From: CAXBYZ01 sp043826085
Lineage (GTDB): Bacteria > Patescibacteriota > Microgenomatia > UBA1400 > CG1-02-47-37
Assembly (NCBI GenBank): GCA_043826085.1
Contig: JBDRQW010000044.1
Span: 1 to 10,433 of the forward strand
Reading direction: 5' to 3'
Length of the DNA: 10,433 bases
Numbering within the stretch: position 1 is the stretch's first letter; each line of letters opens with the position of its first letter. Below, piece by piece: positions 5,526 to 10,433 of this stretch. A model generated the notes under the pieces. It searched no databases. It saw only the letters and a list, made by a program, of their open reading frames with translations, and was not told where the DNA came from. The position numbers were made by a program, and so were the translations under genes.

Positions 5526-6291
5526 ATTGTTTTAACCATTGATATAAAAGTAAATCTTCTCCCTTTTCTTTTATTTTTTGTTCTTTTTGATGAAATTGTT
5601 TTGCATGTTTTTTGCCAATAAATTCAACATGCCATGGTTCATAGTCAAAATCGACTAACTCTCTGGCATTTTCAGTAAATGCAACTATAAATCCATATTT
5701 CCAAGAATTTTCTCTAAGCCAATATACAAGATCAGGAAGTTGTAAGGGTTTGCCACTTGTTTCTGAAACTGCGATAGCTTCTAGCATTTCATAAGGATTT
5801 AAATCAATAGCACATACACCATGACGACTTAATCCAGGTGGTTTGACTCTTGCACTTGCCTCTTTTTCTACATGAGTTTTTACATCGTCTATATCTTGAT
5901 TTGGATTTATTTTCATTAAACGATTAACTCTATTTCTAATAGCTATATTTTGCATGTCTAATTGATCTTGGTGTGATCTAAAACCATTATCTAAAATAAT
6001 TATATGACCATCATTGTCTGCTGAAGCCATCATTTCTAGCAATTCATTTTTATATATTTCTCTAATTTTTGGATGAGAGTTTGGTTTAAAATTTTTGTTT
6101 TCGGTTAATTCATGATATCTTGGTTTATCGTGTTGTTGGATATAATTTAAGTATTCTTCTTCAGAGATTATTATTCCAATTGCACTTATTAAATCTGGTG
6201 GTTTAAAGTTTTGGGGGATAGGATTTTCTGGAGTAGGTAAAAAAAGTAAATTGTTATAATTAAGTGGTAGTTTTTTTTCTGGAGATGGCAT
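5506..6291 (-). CDS. VanY/LdcB-like D-alanyl-D-alanine carboxypeptidase, apparently without signal peptide
   Basis: This 261-residue protein carries the three VanY-family motifs in order: GFRSHQDQ (103-110), SRHGVCAIDL (155-164) and DYEPWHVEFIG (216-226). His157, Asp163 and His221 are the expected zinc ligands, with Glu218 as catalytic base. The family trims the terminal D-Ala from peptidoglycan stem peptides outside the membrane. Here the N-terminus (MPSPEKKLPLNYNNLLF) shows no clear signal peptide or lipobox, and a stop lies 39 bases upstream in frame, so either export is unusual, the enzyme acts inside, or it is released by lysis. An extra segment around residues 115-150 separates the first two motifs. 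The gene converges on the toxin gene with a 20-bp overlap and lies in the low-skew block. Confidence 0.85.
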   Translation of the reverse strand: MPSPEKKLPLNYNNLLFLPTPENPIPQNFKPPDLISAIGIIISEEEYLNYIQQHDKPRYHELTENKNFKPNSHPKIREIYKNELLEMMASADNDGHIIILDNGFRSHQDQLDMQNIAIRNRVNRLMKINPNQDIDDVKTHVEKEASARVKPPGLSRHGVCAIDLNPYEMLEAIAVSETSGKPLQLPDLVYWLRENSWKYGFIVAFTENARELVDFDYEPWHVEFIGKKHAKQFHQKEQKIKEKGEDLLLYQWLKQFNYNAN

Positions 6292-6325
6292 AGATTTTGA
6301 TTTGAAATAGTATTTTATCAGATAG

Positions 6326-6331
6326 TGTCAA
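6326..6331 (-). promoter_or_regulatory. Possible -35 box for the VanY-like gene
   Basis: A minus-strand TTGACA (6331-6326) in the 65-bp divergent gap points towards the VanY-like gene, but the hexamer 16 bp downstream (TATTTC) is a poor -10, so the promoter is uncertain. Confidence 0.3.
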
Positions 6332-6341
6332 GTTGAATTGG

Positions 6342-6350
6342 TGATATACT
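6342..6350 (+). promoter_or_regulatory. Extended -10 promoter for comM
   Basis: TGA-TATACT matches an extended -10 (TGn plus TATAAT-like box). The comM ATG begins six bases later, at the predicted transcription start, and no Shine-Dalgarno sequence precedes it, so the message is probably leaderless. Confidence 0.5.
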
Positions 6351-6356
6351 TTAAAT

Positions 6357-7880
6357 ATGTTAACAAAAGTGTGGTCGGTGGCTTATCAGGGGTTAAAGGC
6401 GATTGAGGTGGAGGTGGAAGTAAATATTGCTGAAAAGGGGTTTCCGGGGTTTCAGATTGTGGGTTTGCCGACTAAGGCGGTGGAGGAGGCTAAGGAGCGG
6501 GTGCGGACGGCTTTGGTAAATACCGGGGTTGAAATTCCTCAAAAAAAGATCGTGGTTAATTTGGCGCCGGCGGATATTCCCAAGGAAGGTTCTTGTTATG
6601 ATTTGGCGATGGCGGTGGGGATTTTGGCTTGTAAGGGTGAGATAATGCTACCTGAGCGTAAGGTTTATTTTTTTGGCGAGGTTGGTTTGGATGGTAAATT
6701 GAGGCATACCAAGGGTGTGTTTTTGTTGGCAATGTTGGCTAAGGAAAAAGGTGTTACCGAGATTTTTGTACCGAAGTTATCTGCTAATGAAGCCTCGGTG
6801 ATTGAAGGGGTAAAGACTTATCCGGTGGGAGATTTATTAAAGTTGGTCAGGCATTTTCGGGGGGATTTTAAAATAAAGCCACTGAAATTTGTTTCACAGG
6901 AAATGGTGATTGAGGAGGCGGAAGTGGATTTTGATTTTTGTGAAGTGGCCGGGCAAGAGCAAGCAAAAAGGGCTTTGGAAATTGCGGCGGCCGGAGGACA
7001 TAATGTGTTCATGGTGGGGCCTCCGGGTTCCGGTAAGACCATGTTGGCTCGGGCTTTGCCGGGGATTTTGCCGGAGTTGGCTGAAGATGAGGCTTTGGAG
7101 GTGACTAAAATTTATAGTGTGACCGGAAATATTGAGCCTGGCGGGGGTTTGATTAGAAGGCGCCCTTTTAGGGCGCCACATCATACTACTTCAAAAATGG
7201 GGTTAATCGGAGGTGGAACCAAGCCAATGCCCGGGGAGATTTCTTTAGCACATCGGGGGGTGTTATTTATGGATGAGTTGGCTGAGTATTCGCGGTCAAC
7301 TTTGGAAGCTTTGAGGCAACCTTTGGAAGATGGAATTGTTAATGTGGTGCGGGTGGCAGGGACGGTTCGATTTCCGGCTAAATTTATGTTAATCGGGGCG
7401 GCCAATCCGTGTCCGTGTGGTTATTTGAATCATCCAAAAAAACAATGTAAGTGTTTTCCAAATCAAGTTTTGAATTATCAAAAAAGATTAAGTGGGCCGA
7501 TTTTGGATAGAATAGATATTCATGTTTTGGTGCCGTTTGTGGAGGTGGAGAAGTTGAAAGAAACAGGTGAAAATAGGGAAAAATCCAAGTCAATACGAAA
7601 GCGGGTGGTGAAGGCTAGGAGGTTGCAAGAAAAGAGGTTTGAAGGCGAGAAGATTTTTTGTAATGCGGAGATGAAAAATAAGCAGATTAAGAAGTTTGTA
7701 AAGTTGAGTAAAGACGGGGAAAGGTTGTTGCAACAGGCGGCGAATCAGTGGCAGTTGTCTGCTCGAAGTTATTTTCGGGTGATTAAGGTGGCTCAAACGA
7801 TTGCGGATTTGGCAGGTGACGAGGGGGTGGATTATAAGCATGTGGCCGAGGCATTGCAGTATCGTATCAGAGAGGAGTAG
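6357..7880 (+). CDS. comM: ComM / YifB-family Mg-chelatase-like AAA+ ATPase
   Basis: ComM is a hexameric AAA+ helicase that extends heteroduplex during natural transformation, after DprA/RecA strand invasion. The 507-residue length is normal. Visible parts are the N-terminal ChlI-like domain (IVGLPTKAVEEAKERVRTA, 34-52), Walker A GPPGSGKT (221-228), the family motif RRPFRAPHHTTSKMGLIGGG (268-287), Walker B GVLFMDEL (301-308), a Cys cluster CPCGYLNHPKKQCKC (352-366) and the C-terminal lid domain (LSARSYFRVIKVAQTIADLAG, 467-487). No repeat element interrupts it. It is separated from dprA by about 2.8 kb of compositionally different DNA and is followed closely by yraN, with a palindrome in the junction. 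Confidence 0.97.
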   Translation: MLTKVWSVAYQGLKAIEVEVEVNIAEKGFPGFQIVGLPTKAVEEAKERVRTALVNTGVEIPQKKIVVNLAPADIPKEGSCYDLAMAVGILACKGEIMLPERKVYFFGEVGLDGKLRHTKGVFLLAMLAKEKGVTEIFVPKLSANEASVIEGVKTYPVGDLLKLVRHFRGDFKIKPLKFVSQEMVIEEAEVDFDFCEVAGQEQAKRALEIAAAGGHNVFMVGPPGSGKTMLARALPGILPELAEDEALEVTKIYSVTGNIEPGGGLIRRRPFRAPHHTTSKMGLIGGGTKPMPGEISLAHRGVLFMDELAEYSRSTLEALRQPLEDGIVNVVRVAGTVRFPAKFMLIGAANPCPCGYLNHPKKQCKCFPNQVLNYQKRLSGPILDRIDIHVLVPFVEVEKLKETGENREKSKSIRKRVVKARRLQEKRFEGEKIFCNAEMKNKQIKKFVKLSKDGERLLQQAANQWQLSARSYFRVIKVAQTIADLAGDEGVDYKHVAEALQYRIREE

Positions 7881-7881
7881 C

Positions 7882-7904
7882 ACTCAAGGTTACGAACCTT
7901 GAGT
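7882..7904 (+). repeat. Main-family palindrome, copy 6 (comM-yraN junction)
   Basis: A full 23-bp copy followed by AAAAAT, starting one base after the comM stop codon. It contains a possible TTG start of yraN (7899) and ends seven bases before the ATG at 7911. Confidence 0.95.
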
Positions 7905-7910
7905 AAAAAT

Positions 7911-8288
7911 ATGAAGAGAGATAATTTGAAAAAGGGGAGGATTGGGGAGAGGGCGGCGGCGGAGTATTTGGCAAAAAAGGGTTATAAAATTGTGGAGGTG
8001 AATTATAGAACGCGGTTTGGGGAGATTGATATTGTGGCGAGAAAAACGGAAGGTAGCGAACCTTCCATAATTTTTGTGGAAGTGAAGACGAAGACCGGGG
8101 AGGATTTTGGGGAGCCGTGGGAGATGGTGGATAGTCGAAAATTGGGGCAGGTAAATAGGATGGCTCAGATGTATTTGATTAAGAAAAAATTGGGGGAGAG
8201 GTTATGCCGGATAGATGTAATCGGGGTTTGGTTGGATGAGTTACTCAAGGTTACGAACCTTGAGCATTGGGAGAATGTGGGAGGTTAA
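7911..8288 (+). CDS. yraN: YraN/UPF0102-family nuclease-like protein with two repeat-derived inserts
   Basis: The 125-residue protein matches the small restriction-endonuclease-fold YraN family, frequently beside comM and dprA; its cellular role is unsettled. Motifs: KKGRIGERAAAEYLAKKGY (7-25), RFGEIDIVA (35-43) and FVEVKTKTG (55-63), giving the putative metal site Asp40, Glu57, Lys59. Two palindromes add protein: 8048-8066 encodes TEGSEPS (46-52) in the turn between the Asp40 strand and the FVEVK strand, and 8243-8264 encodes LKVTNLE (112-118) in the C-terminal tail before HWENVGG, the counterpart of the usual HIENAF. I prefer ATG 7911; TTG 7899, within palindrome copy 6, would add four residues. 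Neither start has a strong ribosome-binding site. The stop shares TTAA with the convergent gene. Confidence 0.93.
   Translation: MKRDNLKKGRIGERAAAEYLAKKGYKIVEVNYRTRFGEIDIVARKTEGSEPSIIFVEVKTKTGEDFGEPWEMVDSRKLGQVNRMAQMYLIKKKLGERLCRIDVIGVWLDELLKVTNLEHWENVGG
8048..8066 (+). repeat. Variant palindrome inside yraN
   Basis: GGAAGGT-AGCGA-ACCTTCC has perfect 7-bp arms and keeps the CGAACCTT part of the main family; the outer bases differ but still pair. It lies in frame between two conserved strands of YraN. Confidence 0.75.
8243..8264 (+). repeat. Main-family palindrome, copy 7 (inside yraN)
   Basis: 22 of the 23 consensus bases (the last T is C). It is read CTC AAG GTT ACG AAC CTT GAG, giving LKVTNLE in the YraN tail. 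Confidence 0.94.
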
Positions 8289-10433
8289 ATGGATTGTTCG
8301 GATTCGAGTTTAATTATCCACCAGTTGAATTCGAGATCGTGGGGGAGGGGGGTGTTGATGGCGATGGTGAAGTAGGGTTGGCAAACTTCCACCTCCGAGG
8401 TGTTTAAGGATTTCACCTCGGAGGTGAGGCTTGAGCAAGTTTTCTTGCTCTTTACATATAAAACTTGGTTGTCCGGGTCACCGATGGGAGTGACGTAGGC
8501 CAGGGTGTTGTCATCTACATGGGGAGTGTTGATAGTAAACTGGGTAAGGCCGGCGGGCAGAGTGGCTTTGCCGGCGGTGGCGTTGGTTTTGATTGAAGCT
8601 GAAGTGGTGGCGATTTGAGCTGAGGCCGAGGCATCACTGGCAATAATGAGGCTATCAGTGGTTAGTTTTTTGATGTTAGCTTCGTCAACTTCCAGTTTTT
8701 GGGCCATTAAATCAGTGAAGTTAGCAGTCGGGGCGGAGATTTTATTGGCTAAAAATTGACCGGTGACAGTGAGGTTTCCATTGATAATAACTTGGCCGGT
8801 ACTATCCATAATCATTAAACCGGCGAGAAAATTAATAGCGCCAACGCCTGAGGGTTGAATAAGTAGTTGATTGTCTAAAGAGGAGATGGAGTTGGTGGAA
8901 AAAGTGTTGGTGACATTGAGATTGGTAATAATGGCAGTACCCATGACGGCGAGGTAGTCTTGGAAAAAACCGAATTTGGCGTCAAGGGTGTCAACGGCAA
9001 TGTGGGCTGAGTCAGTGGCCAGCCAGGGTTCCGAATCTTCAGCGGTCTGCAGTAGCTCTAAAAGAGCTGCGTAAGATGCTTCGGAGTCTTCGAGTATTGG
9101 GGTGGCCGAAGCAGTGGCGGTTTGGTCGGCATATTGTTGAGTGAGGTCCTCAAGTTTAGTTAAAATAGAGTCAATGGCCGGGGAGTTGATTTTATTGGCG
9201 GTGATGGAGTCGGTGGTTAGGTCTGTAGTGGTAACCTCGGTGGCGATTAATTTTTCGACTGTGAGGTGGTCGATTTCCGCGATGGGGGACAAAATCTTGT
9301 TAGGTTCGTAACCTAATAAGATTTCTTCGACTACGCCTGTTATATAAGCCTGCAGGGACTGTCCTTGCAGGGTGAAGGAGTCGGTTAACTCTAGGTTACG
9401 AACCTTGAGTGATTGAGTGGTGATTTGGTCGGCGATGAGGGTTTGGGTTTTGATAATGCCGGTGGTGAGATTGGCGACCAGGTCTTGAGATAGAGTTTCG
9501 ACTTTTTGGTTTAGTTCTTTGATGGCTTCGACTAAAACAGGTGTGAGGTGACCATAATCCATACCGGAAGCATACCCAGGGGCATCTGAATCCCAACCAA
9601 CAATCTCGGGTACATATTGGCCAACTTCTTCTGCAATCATACCCATATCTCGTTGGCCACCATGCGCTTCGTCCCAAGTATAATACAGGCCTCTCATGGA
9701 AAGAACTTTGTTGAGGGCGTTATCAATTGGTTGAAGGTCGGTTTTCCATCTGATTGATGATGAGGTTCCATAATCTGTGCCAGCACCAGCTGCATAAAAA
9801 TCGTAGTTGGTGCCAGTGCTATACACGCCAATATCGGTGCCACTGGCGTACACGCCGTTTTCGCCTTCTCCTTTCACGCCGACAAAGTTAGAGTTAAAGC
9901 CAGACACGCCATATCCTAAGCTGTTGGTGCTAGTGCCATACACGCCAATATTGGTGCCACCGCCATACACGCCTCGGCTAGCGCCAGTGCCATAAATAGC
10001 GTAATCGGTGCTACCAACTCCCCCAACACTTAATTTTGATAATGGTGCCGTCGTCCCGATGCCGACGTTGCCGGTGTTGTCTATAGTTAGTCTTTGCAAA
10101 GGGTCATTAACACCTGACGGTTTCGTCCAGAATGACAATTCTCCCGTTGTTAAACTACGAGTGGTATTTCCTGTAATAACTTTGCCTACAACAGTGGAGG
10201 TTGAAAAACCAGCAACATCTGAACCAACAGCGACAAATCCAAACTGACCTAGGTAAGTATTACTTTGTGTTTTAACTGACGTGCTTTCATCGTGCCCAAT
10301 ATAAAATAACGCTTGAGCTGTAGTTCCACCTGTTAAGAGTCTAAGTTGTCCGTGGGTAGATGTTTGTTTTATTCTAACATCTCCATCTTCTATATGTAAT
10401 TTAACGATTGGACTCGTCGTCCCGATGCCGACG
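8285..10433 (-). CDS. Large fibre-like surface protein with internal Peptidase_S74 domain (5' end outside window)
   Basis: The frame is open from the window edge to TAA 8287-8285, at least 715 residues; a TTG at 10138 is not a convincing start because coding continues upstream (VGIGTTSP, LHIEDGDVRIKQTS). From the edge: VGIGTT repeats, a 75-residue run of degenerate GVYGTG repeats (9785-10009), then an S74 intramolecular chaperone-like domain (about 9494-9763) with SSSIRWKTDLQPIDNAL, MGMIAEEVGQYVPEIV and LTPVLVEAIKELNQ. About 400 residues follow: a coiled-coil-like link, a repeat-rich stretch (9292-9410), Thr/Ser/Asp-rich beta repeats and a Cys-containing C-terminus ending FNWWIIKLES. S74 domains trimerise phage tail fibres and then cleave themselves off; here the domain is internal. 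It is probably an exported adhesin or fibre, possibly in the same system as the pilins. Five palindromes lie in frame inside it. Confidence 0.85.
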   Translation of the reverse strand, partial: VGIGTTSPIVKLHIEDGDVRIKQTSTHGQLRLLTGGTTAQALFYIGHDESTSVKTQSNTYLGQFGFVAVGSDVAGFSTSTVVGKVITGNTTRSLTTGELSFWTKPSGVNDPLQRLTIDNTGNVGIGTTAPLSKLSVGGVGSTDYAIYGTGASRGVYGGGTNIGVYGTSTNSLGYGVSGFNSNFVGVKGEGENGVYASGTDIGVYSTGTNYDFYAAGAGTDYGTSSSIRWKTDLQPIDNALNKVLSMRGLYYTWDEAHGGQRDMGMIAEEVGQYVPEIVGWDSDAPGYASGMDYGHLTPVLVEAIKELNQKVETLSQDLVANLTTGIIKTQTLIADQITTQSLKVRNLELTDSFTLQGQSLQAYITGVVEEILLGYEPNKILSPIAEIDHLTVEKLIATEVTTTDLTTDSITANKINSPAIDSILTKLEDLTQQYADQTATASATPILEDSEASYAALLELLQTAEDSEPWLATDSAHIAVDTLDAKFGFFQDYLAVMGTAIITNLNVTNTFSTNSISSLDNQLLIQPSGVGAINFLAGLMIMDSTGQVIINGNLTVTGQFLANKISAPTANFTDLMAQKLEVDEANIKKLTTDSLIIASDASASAQIATTSASIKTNATAGKATLPAGLTQFTINTPHVDDNTLAYVTPIGDPDNQVLYVKSKKTCSSLTSEVKSLNTSEVEVCQPYFTIAINTPLPHDLEFNWWIIKLESEQSI
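8390..8426. repeat. 13-11-13 double palindrome inside S74 gene
   Basis: Perfect 13-bp arms CACCTCCGAGGTG (8390-8402) and CACCTCGGAGGTG (8414-8426) surround 11 nt; each arm is nearly self-complementary. The geometry is that of the element at 151-187 although the arm sequences differ. On the coding strand it gives TSEVKSLNTSEV, a duplicated TSEV. Confidence 0.75.
8433..8450. repeat. Short hairpin inside S74 gene
   Basis: GAGCAAG-TTTT-CTTGCTC, perfect 7-bp arms, seven bases from the 13-11-13 element. It encodes part of KSKKTCSS near the C-terminus. Confidence 0.55.
9292..9324 (-). repeat. Variant palindrome with long arms inside S74 gene
   Basis: On the minus strand the 11-base core GGTTACGAACC of the main family is kept, but its outer arms are AAATCTT and AAGATTT type, giving two 7-bp stems separated by one mismatch (G/T). 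Total span 33 nt, and it encodes EILLGYEPNKIL. Its orientation is opposite to all main-family copies. Confidence 0.8.
9349..9371. repeat. Hairpin between two palindromes in S74 gene
   Basis: CCTGCA-G-GGAC and GTCC-T-TGCAGG pair almost end to end around a single T. It encodes LQGQSLQ and lies 24 bp from the element at 9292-9324 and 16 bp from copy 8. Confidence 0.6.
9388..9410 (+). repeat. Main-family palindrome, copy 8 (inside S74 gene)
   Basis: 22 of 23 consensus bases; T replaces A at 9392, breaking one pair. On the coding strand it reads CTC AAG GTT CGT AAC CTA GAG, giving LKVRNLE in frame. Confidence 0.9.
9785..10009 (-). repeat. Degenerate GVYGTG repeats in fibre-like protein
   Basis: Coding repeats of roughly 9-14 residues (AIYGTG, GVYGGG, GVYGTS, GYGVSG, GVKGEG, GVYASG, GVYSTG) with recurring DNA phrases such as TACACGCCAATAT. 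The pattern suggests a repetitive beta fibre preceding the S74 domain. Confidence 0.75.
10049..10067 (-). repeat. Direct repeat encoding VGIGTT, inner copy
   Basis: 19 bases here are identical to 10415-10433, 366 bp (122 codons) away. Both encode VGIGTT, so the fibre protein was probably extended by duplication of a module. Confidence 0.7.
10415..10433 (-). repeat. Direct repeat encoding VGIGTT, outer copy at window edge
   Basis: Identical over 19 bases to 10049-10067. It marks the start of the preceding module, showing that the gene continues beyond the window. Confidence 0.7.

Noticed and set aside
7159..7177. GGCGCCC-TTTTA-GGGCGCC palindrome inside comM
   Set aside because: It encodes RRPFRAPHH, a motif conserved across the ComM family, so it is native coding sequence and not an inserted element.
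9025..9071. Further decayed nested element in the S74 gene (AGGGTTCCGAA as in dprA, and an AGCTCT-AAA-AGAGCT hairpin)
   Set aside because: The 11-base match and 6-bp stem are short and the outer arms do not pair convincingly; it may be chance.
8285..10433. Prophage tail-fibre gene
   Set aside because: S74 domains are common in phage fibres, but no other phage gene is present and the VGIGTT/GVYG architecture also occurs in bacterial surface proteins.

Overview
The window looks like a piece of a Candidate Phyla Radiation (Patescibacteria) chromosome, probably of the Microgenomates type. The grounds are compact AT-rich genes, Cys-rich pseudopilins with short leaders, a very large fibre-like protein built of VGIGTT repeats with an internal S74 domain, an AbiEii-type nucleotidyltransferase with a small partner, and DprA/ComM/YraN close together. 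TGA is used as a stop (at 924-926 and 3506-3508), which argues for the standard code rather than the UGA-recoded CPR lineages. The lineage call is inference; there is no rRNA gene here.

Layout. Positions 1-2537 are on the minus strand: an edge-cut pseudopilin, a second pseudopilin, an AbiEii-like nucleotidyltransferase, its small partner and a REP-associated tyrosine transposase (RAYT). dprA (2582-3508) is on the plus strand. A block follows with a different base composition (about 3511-6300): an unrecognised 468-aa protein (minus), an RHH/RelE-type toxin-antitoxin pair (plus) and a VanY-like D,D-carboxypeptidase (minus). Then come comM (6357-7880) and yraN (7911-8288), both plus. The rest of the window (8285-10433) is a minus-strand S74/fibre-like gene whose start lies outside. 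Convergent genes overlap at their stops in three places (3496-3508, 5506-5525, 8285-8288), and no gap reaches 300 bp.

The striking feature is a set of short palindromic elements. The main family has 10-bp arms ACTCAAGGTT / AACCTTGAGT around the loop ACG. It occurs eight times (1831, 2312, 2550, 3488, 4943, 7882, 8243, 9388), always in the same orientation on the plus strand whichever way the host gene points. Two copies flank the RAYT gene and one lies inside it. Three copies sit inside open reading frames, all read in the same frame as LKV(R/T)NLE. One copy supplies the stop codons of two convergent genes. Variants with other but still complementary arms lie in yraN (8048-8066) and the S74 gene (9292-9324). 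A larger nested form sits in the linker between the two domains of dprA (3248-3313). Separate families appear as 24-bp units inserted into both pilin leader peptides, each unit recreating a prepilin-peptidase-like RG/FT junction, and as 13-11-13 double palindromes (151-187, 8390-8426).

Together the window pairs DNA-uptake genes (pseudopilins, DprA, ComM) with an apparently active REP-like system that uses protein-coding sequence, gene ends and start regions as landing sites. The closest known analogies are RAYT/REP elements of Gammaproteobacteria and Rickettsia palindromic elements.
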